The notes under the pieces: generated by a model
What the model was told of the DNA's origin: nothing
What the model saw: the letters and a program-made list of their open reading frames with translations, nothing else
Database searches by the model: none
Shown here: positions 1 through 13,800 of the stretch, in pieces
Numbering within the stretch: position 1 is the first letter of the stretch
How the letters are laid out: each line of letters opens with the position of its first letter
Assembly (NCBI GenBank): GCA_005784505.1
Contig: VCAZ01000022.1
Location: 1,309,195-1,373,194 of the forward strand
DNA length: 64,000 bases
Direction of reading: 5' to 3'
Origin: Bagarius yarrelli
Lineage: Eukaryota > Chordata > Actinopteri > Siluriformes > Sisoridae
Made by a program: the position numbers and the translations under genes

Positions 1-105
1 AGAAGTAGTAAAAACACTTTTTATATTAAATAAGTGAAGTTAGCTGAAAGATGGTATCAAAGTCTTAAATTTGTTAAATTAACCTCTTTTTTTTTTTTTT
101 TGCAG

Positions 106-2350
<2,245 letters not shown>

Positions 2351-2899
2351 CCTTTATTTCTAAACCCTTTTATCTGTTATATAAATATTGAGTCTGTATG
2401 CTGATGCAGATGAGTAGTATTTTTAGATGAGTACCTTCTGCGTTATTCGTACAGGATAATTCGTACGGGTTCGTACACATGGAAGGGGATCAACATTTCC
2501 TCTTTTATTGCTTTTGCTTGGTGTGGGTATATTAAAGAAGCGGCATTTTCCTCATTGTATTAGATGCACGCATGTGTACGTGTTGTACAGCTACTGATTT
2601 AAATGGTGTCGACTGTTGGTCAGGTCTCTACTACCCCATCTATTAATGGAGGGCCACCAAAATAGACCAGCAGAAAGTCTACTGCATTTCCATATCCAGC
2701 ACTATTTTTTTATTACGAATCTTTTTCACCTCAACAGGAACACAAATATATGTAACATAAACTGTTTGTCCTTTTTCTGTGTTTAGAACTTTTCTGGACT
2801 GTGGTGCTCTGGTTAAGTGATGGTTCTCACTAGTGAACCGGTGGTAGTTTTGGGTTTGCTACATGGAACCAGTTTATAAATGATGTTATTTCATGTTTA

Positions 2900-2905
2900 A
2901 ATAAA
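2900..2905 (+). terminator. aurkb polyadenylation signal
   Basis: An AATAAA hexamer lies 550 bases after the aurkb stop and is followed by a T/G-rich stretch. Bases 2351-2899 therefore read as the 3' UTR. No other AATAAA of comparable position was noticed before it. Confidence 0.6.
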
Positions 2906-4035
2906 GTCTGTGATTTATTGAACCAACTGATTTTCCTGTACTGTTAATATTCTTCCTATCGTATGAGGGAAGAATAATGTTAATCTAAAAAATGACATGT
3001 CGCTACCTGAAAGATTATTAGACTGTTAATTCTTATAATATTGGCAGTTTTTGTGAATTTAAACCCCAATAATTCGACAACAAAATATATAATGAATTTA
3101 TAAATTGACCTGATTAATTATGATTTATTGTGAGCTTTTTTGACTACGGTAAAAAAATGTGAATCTTGCTGTAGAGTAATTAAGTTAAACATTTAACAGT
3201 CGGTTTGTTTCGATTAAATCGTCACTAAAATAAATAATTTTACTTTTTCTAAAATAGAGCAAACATAGTATAGCAGTGTAATATAGAGTATTTTAATTCA
3301 TTAGGTACAGAAGATAAATGAATGGATGAATGTTTTTTGTTATTAATGTAAACATCAATACAATTTTTAATAATATAAGCAAATATAAATAATAAATACT
3401 TTAAAAGACTTTAAATAATAATACAATTTTAAAAATTAGGTCATACATGACGTTTTTACCGAACCAAACTACACTTAGAGCCTATAAAAAAAAAACTCCA
3501 CCAGCCAATCAGATTGCAAGAGATATATTCCTAACCACGCCCACATTATCTCGACCAATCAGATTAGATATAAACCCAACAAATCAACATTTAGTATTCT
3601 CTCCAGGCGAGGAAGTACTGTAGCCAATCAACAAGCGCATTTTCTGAACTTGTAAATGTTGTAAATGTAAACATTTTTTAAATATTATAAGCAAATATAA
3701 CCTAAAATACACACATATTAAATAACTTTTAATCATATACTACATCTTTACCAAACCAAACCACACAGAACTTGTAGAAATCTCCACCAGCCAATCAGAT
3801 TGCAAGAAAGATCTTTTTGATTACGCCCACATTATTTCGACCAATCAAATCGAATGTAAATTCAACAATTCAACATTTAATATTCTCTCCCGACAAGGAG
3901 GTACTTTAGCCAATCAACAAACAGATTATCTAAAATTTCCAATATAATTAAAATAAATCTAAAAGCAGGAGAAAGTTGTAAAACTGTGAGTTGAGACTGT
4001 TACATGAGTCTGAGTTTATGGCACTCATGCAACAC
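2906..4035. other. aurkb-tRNA intergenic spacer
   Basis: AT-rich sequence without a credible coding frame. The only structure seen is the CCAAT-bearing tandem duplication at about 3345-3940. Confidence 0.6.
3345..3940. repeat. Tandem duplication carrying two sets of three CCAAT boxes
   Basis: Two diverged direct copies, about 3345-3655 and 3660-3940, share an AT-rich left half (both contain ATATAAGCAAATATAA) and a right half with three CCAAT motifs on the + strand. CCAAT starts are 3505, 3555 and 3624 in copy 1 and 3791, 3841 and 3910 in copy 2. The 50 and 69 base spacings are identical in both copies although the sequence between has diverged. Several boxes match the NF-Y preference (GCCAATCAG, ACCAATCA). 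Function is unknown; it lies between aurkb and the tRNA gene. Confidence 0.7.
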
Positions 4036-4117
4036 GGTAGCGTGGCCGAGCGGTCTAAGGCGCTGGATTAAGGCTCCAGTCTCTTCGGGGGCGTGGGTTC
4101 GAATCCCACCGCTGCCA
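4036..4117 (+). tRNA. tRNA-Leu (anticodon AAG)
   Basis: An 82-base class II tRNA. The acceptor stem GGTAGCG pairs with CGCTGCC (one G-U pair) and A4117 is the discriminator. The D-arm has GTGGCCGAGCGG, which is also the A box. The anticodon stem is CTGGA/TCCAG around the loop TTAAGGC, giving anticodon AAG. A long variable arm (TCTCTTCGGGGGCG) and the B box GGTTCGAATCCC follow. All arms are intact and no intron is present, unlike the degenerate tRNA heads of the SINEs elsewhere in the window, so this looks like a functional gene. Confidence 0.96.
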
Positions 4118-4122
4118 ACTAA

Positions 4123-4127
4123 TTTTT
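4123..4127 (+). terminator. RNA polymerase III terminator of tRNA-Leu
   Basis: A run of five T begins six bases after the tRNA discriminator base, the usual Pol III stop signal. Confidence 0.8.
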
Positions 4128-4589
4128 GTTTTCTCATTAATTTTACCAGGATAACCATTATATTGTCGCCTGTAAAATAAATAAATAGACTTAGTAAACA
4201 CTACAATAAATAAACTTTTCTTCTATAAAAGCGTGCATAAAACACTTTATTCCGACAGAGGGCGCCAATGTAAAAGAATTAACTGGTCTATACGATTTTT
4301 ATTTATAGAATATTTTTCTATACTGAATTACATTAATTCATTTTTATTTGTGTTTATTATTTTAAATATATTTTAAATAATAATAATAGGATTTTTTTTA
4401 TTTAAAATGTCTAAAAATCTAAATAGTTTTTTTTAAAAAAAAAAGAATTATTATGATTTGTAATGTTTTATTTTTATGTCATGTTTTACATTTTTATTTT
4501 AAATACTTGGTAAAATATAAACTGCCACTAAAAATCTTGTATCGTTTCACACAATTGTACAATGTAACAACTTTTATCTTCTCAATCCA

Positions 4590-4750
4590 GTGGCCCGCGG
4601 TAGATTTTACTTCCTGTGTGACGGATCAACATCCGGTTCATTTACGTTCAACGCCGAAATCAAAATATTTCCATAGGTACGGGATGACTTGAACCCGCGT
4701 CCCTGAATATTTATTTACCTGCTTTATTTGAGCTGATTTAACCAGTCCGG
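4590..4750 (+). promoter_or_regulatory. Likely bod1l1 core promoter and 5' UTR
   Basis: The 160 bases before the bod1l1 start codon are less AT-rich than the sequence upstream. They contain two ETS-like cores (ACTTCCTG at 4609 and ATCCGG near 4630) and a GTGACGG half-CRE at 4618. No TATA box is placed convincingly. The assignment is inferred from position and motif content. Confidence 0.4.
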
Positions 4751-4869
4751 ATGGCCGGTTTACCCCCCGGTGACCCTCAGCTGGTCGCCATGATTGTGAA
4801 TCATTTAAAAACCACAAGGACTTTTTGACCAGTTTAGGAGGGGACTGCTTGGCGGATGTCGATACAAAG
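4751..4869 (+). other. bod1l1: bod1l1 exon 1 with two single-base insertions
   Basis: The exon is 119 bases where a multiple of three is needed to join exon 2 in phase 0. ATG at 4751 reads MAGLPPGDPQLVAMIVNHLK, then hits TGA. One extra base near 4812-4815 and one extra G in the GGGG run at 4840-4843 displace the frame. Removing both restores the family continuation with core motifs GLFDQFRR and DCLADVDTK. The donor GTAAGT follows. Confidence 0.85.
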
Positions 4870-7800
4870 GTAAGTGGGGTTGTTATGCTATGCTAAGCGG
4901 CTAATGTCACAATTAATGACTCAGTTTAATGAATCTTTGTTATTTTAATAATTACATTAGAAAGTTTTATATTAAAGTCACAGATTAAAAAACATGACAA
5001 ACCTTCCTGGGGTTTTTTTTTGCTTGTATTTTTTAAGCGTTGTTAATAAACTTAACGCACATCCGATGCCAAGATTATTATTCGCTAATAAACCGAAATT
5101 AATAATACCAATCGAGTAGAAAAATACATTTAGGAGCTGCTTTTCTGCTCTGCATGGATACAAAGAGCGCTTATTCACCAGAAAAAAATCTCAGATCTAT
5201 CTACCACCCCTCATTCCATCCAATCTATCTATCTATCTATCTACTCTATACAATCTATCCATCATTTTATCCAATCTATCCCTCGTTTCATCCTATCTAT
5301 CTATTCCATCCAATTTATCCATCCATTTCATCCAATTTATCCATCATTCAATCCTTCCACTCAGCCAACCAATCTATCCATCTATCCATTCCATTCAATC
5401 CATGTCCATCCATCCAATATATACATCTATTTTATCTATCCATCATTCCATTCAATCTATTCATCATAACATGTAGTCTATCCACCCATTTCATCTGACC
5501 TATCCATCCATTTCATCCGATCTATCTATCCATCCCATCCAATCTATTAAATCAGATAGATAGACAGGGTCCAAGAGAGATCCCAATTTAATTGCAGCGG
5601 TATCAGATGCCCCCCCCCACACACACACACTTTACGATTCTGATATAAATACCTGAATAGATCAATACACAGTTGCTAATAAAGCTGTGCCTCTGTTTCA
5701 GCCTGCGTACCTGCACCTGAGACAGCGAGTGGATAACTTTGTGTCCAATCACCTGTCTAACCACACATGGAGTCCTCAACTCAACAAGAACCAGCTGAGG
5801 AACAGCATCAGACAGCTGGTGCTGCAGTAAGTGTCATTCTGACCTGGTCGTGCTCACTCCAGACTGTAGTCTTGTACCCGAGATCATTTTGAACATCGTC
5901 TTCCATATTCAGGTTTTATCTTTTATGTGTGGATTAAAATGTTGGTCCGTTTATATGATTTTGGATTTGTCTCTTCCTCACAGCTGTTGTTGGACACATA
6001 ACCACCAGTGTGTCCATTAAAGTTTACAGTTATTTTACTTTATGTTGTAGGTCAGGCCTGCTGGAGCAAGGAGTAGACCGGATTGTCGCGCAGGTTGTTG
6101 ACCCCAAAGTGCAGCACACCTTTCGGCCACAGGTGGAGCGCGTCGTCCGTCAGTTCCTGTCTCCCGGCAACCACATGGAGGAGGAGGAGCCTGCGATGGT
6201 GCTTGACAACCAGGAAGTTCAGATGCCGTCTCCAGGTAACCGAGCTCGCGCAGAGAAATCTTTTCTTCTACTCATTTACTTTCCTCAGCGTTCTTAATAA
6301 AGTCTCTTTCTATTTTTCTTGCACAGTGTCTCTCCATTTCCTCAGACTCTTTTACTTTTTCTTCACTTATTTGCACACCTTTAAATTTATTTACCCTTTT
6401 TTTTCTGTTTAATTTTGACTTTCTTTTTTAGCCATCACTTCTGCCCCAGCTTCTGACTCCGCCCCCTCTCATCAAAAGCCACATGACGACGGACAGGAAG
6501 ACATGCACCTGGTAGAAGAGGATGAGAAACAAGTGGAAAGGACAAAAGAGGAGGAGGAGGAGCAGGAAGAGAGGCTTGGCGAAAATGATGAGAAGACAAG
6601 CAAAGAGCAAGAGAAAAAAGAGGAAAGCCAGAAAGAAATGCAGATGGAGGTGGAGCCACAAGCTGATGAGCCTGAGAAGGTGAAGAAGGAGGAAGAGGAG
6701 AAAGAGAGAGTTGGAGAGGAAAAGGAAAAAGAAAGAGAGGAGGAAAAAGAGAAGGAGAAGAAGGCGTCAGGGAGGAACAGGGAGGACAGCAGCTCAGAGA
6801 AACTGCACATTCGACAGAAAGCAAGAGAACGACTGAAAGAAGGTAACTGAAAGATTCAAAACATAAAAGACGAAAAGTTTCCTAATCCACTGTAGCAGAT
6901 TGGACATGAATTTGTCCCTAATGCCAAAAGTTTGTGGACACCTGACAGTCAGATCTATATGTGGTTCATAAAGTTGTCCAGAATGTCTTTGTATGTTGTA
7001 GATGTCCTTTCGTCTTTCACTGAAACCCTGTTCCAGCATGACAATACCGCTGTGCACAAAACCCCTGAACTCTATAAAGACGTGCTGTGGTCTGATTCCA
7101 CTGGATAAACTTTAGTAACCTGAACTTAACACCAACAAACCTATTTGGGATGAACCGGAGCGCCAACTGCAACCCAGACCACCATATCTGACGTTAAACA
7201 TGCCTGATCTCACCAATACTATTGTAGCTGAATTGTAGCTCCAAACAGTAGTGGAAATCCGATGTAGCGAAAGAATAAAAAAATAGAGAGTACATCTGGA
7301 AAAAGGTGCTTAAAATCTGGAAAAATGATGCTCAGGTGTCCTTGAAATTTTGGTGGCTAGAAAAGTGTCAAATTGTGCCGCCTTAAAAAAAGAGAGCTCT
7401 ACAGGTTGCAGAAAAAAAAAACGTTAAGGTCAAAGTGCCTTAAAAAAAGAAAAGTGTATATAACAATCATATATTTTAGAACGAGATGCAAAGCAGCCAG
7501 AAATTATTATCCGCCATTATTGGTAGCTTAGTGGTTAGCACTGTTTCCTCACAGCAAGAAGGCCCGGGCTTGTGTGGGTTTACTCAGGGTACTCTGGTTT
7601 CTTCCCACAGTCCCCAAAACATGTCTGTAAGGTTGATTGGTGTGAGTGTGTGTGGCCCTGTGATGGACTGGTTACCTGTACTAAAAAGAGATGAATTTAC
7701 AACAAAGATGTAAAACCGTCTAGAGAGTCACATATTATAATAAACAATAGGAGGCAGTTCCATTGACGAGCCACTCGAGGCTCGAGTCCCCTTTGATTTG

Positions 7801-10800
7801 GTCAAATCTGATTTCCAGTCGAATTTCATGAATGAAGCAGGACAAAGTATAAATATCTCCGCATTGTTTTCCAGTTTTATTCATTTGTGTGTGTGTCGTT
7901 TTAGAATACTCTCTGGAGGACTCAGATTTGGAAGGGTTGAGCGACATCACGGTGAGCTCAGTCCACACAAGTGACCTCTCGTCTTTTGATGACGAAAGCG
8001 AGGACGAGGAGCCTCCGTCCGATTCCACGGAGGAGGGAGAGATCACGTCAGAAGGTAAACCGCAAGTCTCTGTTAATAAAAATGCTTATTGTATTGGGGG
8101 AATTGGTAGCGCAGTGGGAAAGGCGTTGGACTGCTGATCAGTTTAATTCTCAGCATCACCAAGCCACTGCTGGGCCCCTGAGCAAGGCCTCTAAGCACTT
8201 AACTGCTCAGATGGATAAAGGGTGTGTGCCAAATGGCAAAAATGTACAAGTAAATGTTGTATCAAAGCAATGTTAAATTCTTAAATCTGATTGGTCGGAA
8301 ACAGGAACAGTAGTTTAATGAACACGTGTTTGCATTAACATTAAATATAGCTACATTTTAGTTATGTCCTCTTCCCAGATTTGTTGTTCAGCTATTTAGT
8401 GTCATGTAGTTGTAATTTTATGAAGTTTATTTTAATGTATTAATCACGAATAAAAATTTGAGCTCCTTTTCTTTCTTACAGTCACCAGATTCATTTATCG
8501 GGATTTCATGTAGCAGTTGTGGTTTTTGTGGTAAAGTTTTTGGTGTGTTTTTTTTTTTTTTTTTTTTTTTTTTTTGCGTAGATGAAAAGGTTCAAAAGAA
8601 ACTCACCGGAGAAGAATCCGACGAGAACAAGGAGAAAAAACCCAGAGGTTCACGCCAAGGCTACGTTCACAAGCCTTTTCTCTACTCCCGTTACTACAGC
8701 GACTCAGACGACGAGGTTACAGTAGAGCAGCGGCGGCGTTCTGCCGTGAGTCAACGGGTCGTTCACACACAAACTGTTTCTTCTGGAAAGAAAAACAAAC
8801 AAAAAAAACTTAAATGGAGGGAAAAAACCCACAATACAGTTCTGTATACGTTTGTTCAATAACAGGAGTTTTTTTTTTTTATTATTTATTTATCCAGGCG
8901 AAGGACAAAGAGGAAAGACTGCTGAAGCGGCAGCAGAACCGAGAGCGTCTCGAGGAAAAGAGGAGGCAGAAGGCGGAGCTTCAGGGTTCGATATCCCAAC
9001 ATTTTATATCCTTATAATTATAAGCATCGTGTTTATTTTGAATTACGACTAATATTTAGTTTTTGATTATGTATTAATTTTATTTATTTATTTTTAGCTG
9101 AAAAGGAAAAGCAGGACGTTCAGAGACCTCAAGCTAAAGAAGCACGAAAAGAAAGAAAGGTTCTGGAAAAGAAAGTGGCGCTCAGCAGAAAGAGGAAAAA
9201 AGAATCAAGGTGTGTTTATGTGTGTGTAGGATGGGGTAGGGGCGGAGTTTCATCTGTATGTGTCAACCTGTTCAACTTTTGGTTTTTGTTCTAAATTGTG
9301 CATTTAGGAAAGAGGATGAGTCCAGCACTAAGAAGAAGAGCGACGCAAATCCTGAATCTGTAAAGAAAGAAGTGAGTCTTTGTTTCTCTCTCTTTTAGAT
9401 ATAATTATATACCGATAGATTATAATCTTTAATTTTAAGCGCAGACATCCATTAAAGTCGACCTGTAGTTTTTTTTGGAACATTAACATATCCGGCACTT
9501 GGCGGACGCCCTCATTCATAGTGCTGTGTATTGTCTAGGGCCAATGTATCGTGATACAATATCACGATACAATATAATATATCACGATACAATATAATAT
9601 ATCACGATACAATACATCACGATATATTGTAATATAATAAATATTGCAGAACTGAAACAGATAGCTAAAACTACATGCTTACTTGAGATAGCGGTCGTAT
9701 GTGTTAGCAACAACTCCAGGAGTGGAGGAGGAAACCGTTTCACCCACACCGAGGGTTTGAATTAAATATTAACGTAAACATAAATTCGTTAAAAAAAATA
9801 GAAAAATATTGATTGCAACAAAAAGTGTTAGCTTTTTTTTTAATCCTATTGAGCAGTTAAAGGTTAAGGGCTTTGCTCGGTGGTGCTTGGAATTAAACTC
9901 ATGTTCTTCTGGACAGTTCAACACCTTAACCTATGAGCTACCACTTTTTATTAAACACACACTGCCCTCAGATGAGAACTGTTTGCCCTTGACCTAATGT
10001 ACTTATGAGCACATGTAATTACATTTTCTACGGTCTGAAAGCCACAGTTTATGATGGCAAGCAAATCTTAATGGCACCAGCAGAAAGAATTCCGATTGTT
10101 TGGGCCACATGTACCCCATTACTAATTCATCTATACTGTGCTAACAGTGTGCTGTGTTTGCTGGGAGACCTTTATCTTGCAATACATTTGCAGCATTTGG
10201 CAGATGCCCTCATCCAGAGCAACTTAGCCTGGGGGTTAAGGCCTTGCTCAGGGGCCCAGCAGTGGTAGCTTGTTGGTGCTGGGAATTGAACCCCTGTCCT
10301 TCTGTTATCAGTCCAACACCTTAACCACTAAGCCACCACTTCCCCCAATATGTTTCTCTTGCATCATTTTCTGAATATCCAAGAGATACACGACTCTTGT
10401 TCTGCAATAAAGTTTTTTTTAATCTGTGTTAAAGTGACGATCTCTAATGTAGTGTTGTGTATGTAGGATGTGATGAAGTCTAAAGCAGTCTGTCACAAGC
10501 CTGTTAAGAAGGTTTCTGAGGAGGAGCAGCGGAGAAGGAAAAGCATTTCGGAGGACTTAAGCGAGCCACGCAAAACCCTTGACAAAAACCGTACACATTC
10601 TTTCATCCTGGACTTAGAACACGGAACCGAGGAAGCGCTTAGACAGAAAGGCGGTGGGAAGAACGAGAGACATGCTCGCAAAGAAAAAGAGCGGAAAGAA
10701 AACGAGAAAGAGCGTGGTGCATCGGACGATCGATCCAGGTACAAACAGAAGCCGGAAGGCAAAAAAGGAGGAGAGGTTGTAGCAGAGGAGAAGGAGGGGG

Positions 10801-13800
10801 TCTTGGTAAAAGGTACAGCCGATGACAAAATAGAGAAAAAAGGTCTGAAGCTTAAAGTAGAAAAGAAGAGTGCAGTGCCAGCAAGGGAGGGAAGGCTTTC
10901 TACCACTGAGGGATCAGCCCTGGAAGATGGAATCACTAAGGATTTGAAAAAAGAAAAGACATTCTCCGAGACTATGAAAGAAAAAATAAAAGGAGAAAAA
11001 TCATTGGGTAAGACTGAATTAAAGCAGCAACATCGTCTGGATTCCTCTGGGTCCCAAGAGGAGAGGTCAGAGGGTGAGGGCACTTCTGATTTCAACAGGA
11101 AGAAAGACAAACAAGCTAAAGATATTTTGAAAAGGTCAAAAAGTCATCCAGAGGGTAAATCTCTAGAAAAGGTCAAGGTCAGGCAAGAGGGCAAGGATGT
11201 GGGTGCTGGTAGTAAAGACAAGGGCTCCACCTCTGAGGCTCCCAAACATAGCTTAGACACAAAGGTCAAGAATTCAGAGCCAGTTCCAAAAGTCAAATCT
11301 GTGCCAGAAAAAGCAAGATCTAAGTCCAGAGATGACCTGAAATCCATACTAGTGAGCAAAACAGAAAAGAAAGGTCAGGAAGCCAAGAGTAAGGTAGGAG
11401 CAGCTTCTAGCAAAATGGAGGTCTTCAAGGAGAAGAAAAAGGACGGGGCGAATAAAGACGGCAGAAGAGTCTCAGAAGATCGTGCTGAGAAAGGAAAGGA
11501 CACAAAGAGCACTAAGAAAACAAGCGAGAAGAAGAAACGAGACGGTGACGACGAAAGAAAAATCTCTGAAGCAGATGATCTTTCCAGTTCCTCTGTCCCA
11601 TCAGCAGTTGAAGTGGTAGAGGGCAGCAAGGTAGTAGCTTCCCAACAAGTTTCTCCTATAACTGACCTTACAGCTCAACAAGTCCCGGATTCTCTTCATG
11701 AATCCTATCCTGAAACCTCACAGGTCTTGGAGTCCCCTACAGAACCTCATGTCTTAACCCCACAAGGCATGGAGTCAAGTTGTATAGAACCACCCGTCTC
11801 AGAATCACTGTCTGATCTTACTTCAGCCTCAGAGGCTATGGATACAGTGTCTAATAGGGCAGCCTTAAAGTCTACAGAGGTTGAATCAGATTTAACAACC
11901 CCAGAAAGCATGGATACAGAGTCTGAACCTACAGCACCACAAACTATAGACGCAGGGTCTGACCTTTCTTTACAAGCCACTGGTTCAACATCTGATTTGG
12001 CATCGCCAAAAGTCGTTGATGCACCCACAGAGTCTAATGAAAAATTACAAAGTCAACCTCCAGAGTCTAATCCCTCAGCTACACCACCACCACAATCCTC
12101 GGAATCATTAACAGCCTTTAATTCTTCAGTCTGTCAATCTTCAAAATTAGCTCCAGAGTCTGATCTTGAGAACCTTAACTCCTCAGAACCTAATATTATG
12201 GATCTTAAGCCATCAAATTCAGACTCAACCCCAGCATCCAATCTTTTGGTCCCAGAGTTGTCAGACTCCATCCTAACACCTAAACCCACAGATGCCCAGC
12301 CATTAATCCAGCAGGGTTCAGACATGCTTCCTAATTTAGTTCCTTCTGATACAAACAGCACCCCCCTCCCGGACGACATGTACGATGCCCTAAGCGACAT
12401 AACACCAGATCCTGACGACGACGAGGAGGCTGCCCAAAGACTAGCCGAGAGCCGACCTCCACCCTGTCCCATCCCTGCAGAGGCTGACGCCCTCCTGTCC
12501 CTGATGGATGTCTGTGCTTCTGCAGCTGCAATTGAGTCCGCCGAAGAGCCTGATGGACACCAATTTGAGAGCTCATTTCAGGATGCGGATATGAAAATGA
12601 AGGAAGCAGCGCTCACGTTACTCTCTATGGATCCAGACCAGGCGGTTTCACCGAGTTTCATCACTGAAGAAGCACATGTAGCTGGGCAGCCAAAGGAGTC
12701 TTTGACCTCAGAACGAGTTGATGTGGCAAATGTGAAAGAAGCGTCTAAAGAAGCTGCAAATGAGTCTGAAAGCGAATCTTCTGCACGTGACACAGAGGAA
12801 GGAGACAAACACACTGAAGGTAACGCTTCAAACTATTCAGATACTTAATGGAACGTTATGTTGAATGTAGCTTTCTGCTGGTGGGGAATCAAACAAATAA
12901 TTAGGCAAAATTTATAACTAAGGGGGATTTTAGTTTGATAGCTAATTTTTATTATCAAATACATTTCATTGTACAGAGGGCCAATCCAAATGTGTGGTTA
13001 GAAAAGATTCCTAGTTTGGGAACCCTGTTCTATAGTGTTATGGATTGTTAAGTTTGTTTGGTGGTCTGGCTAATGCAGCTTATGAAGTGGAACCTGGTGA
13101 TATAAAGTTTGTAGTTTGATTAACAATCGATTAGGATCTGCTCACATGCTCGACTAACGTATAAATTGTGATCTTGGCCGATTTATTTTTCACCTCCAGC
13201 CAGCCAAGACTTTGGACAAACAGCTTTAGACACTGCGTTTAAAGAGGAGGCCAAATCTGAGGTGAGATATATTTGTTGTCGATTTTGTCCTACTACTATA
13301 TGTACTACAAAAGATTTAAGCTGGGTATGTAGGTTAAATAACAAACTTTTTAAATTTGTCCATATTTTTAGATCAACAATGCTGAAACTCAATCAGAAAC
13401 AAAGTCTGACGTTTGTAAACCAGAAATTTCTGCTATCATTGAGCCAGCAGGAGAACCTGGTAATTCTGTATCTCTGCAGGAAGTACCAAAGGTGCAGGAG
13501 CGGAAGGCCAATGTAAAGAAGCCAGACGCAAATGTAGAAGGAAAACCAAAGGAGCAGGAGGCAAATGCGCAGGAGCAGGAGGCAAATGCGCAGGAGCAGG
13601 AGGCAAATGCGCAGGAGCAGGGGCAAATGCGCAGGAGCAGGAGGCAAATGCGCAGGAGCAGGAGGCAAATGCGCAGGAGCAGGAGGCAAATGCAAATGAG
13701 CCAGAGGCAAATGCAAATGAGCCAGAGGCAAATGCAAATGAGCCAGAGGCAAATGTAAAAGAAAAACCACAGAAGCAGGAGGCAAATGCGCCGGAGGCAA

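Noticed and set aside
4978..5178. Short antisense frame in bod1l1 intron 1
   Set aside because: AT-rich with no domain, and it overlaps ordinary intron sequence.
6428..6824. Antisense frames opposite bod1l1 exon 4
   Set aside because: Reflections of the GAG/AAG-rich sense exon; Phe/Leu/Ser-rich without family match.
10493..11110. 205-codon antisense frame
   Set aside because: Mirror of the Lys/Glu-rich bod1l1 exon 10; the sense frame has clear homology and splice sites.
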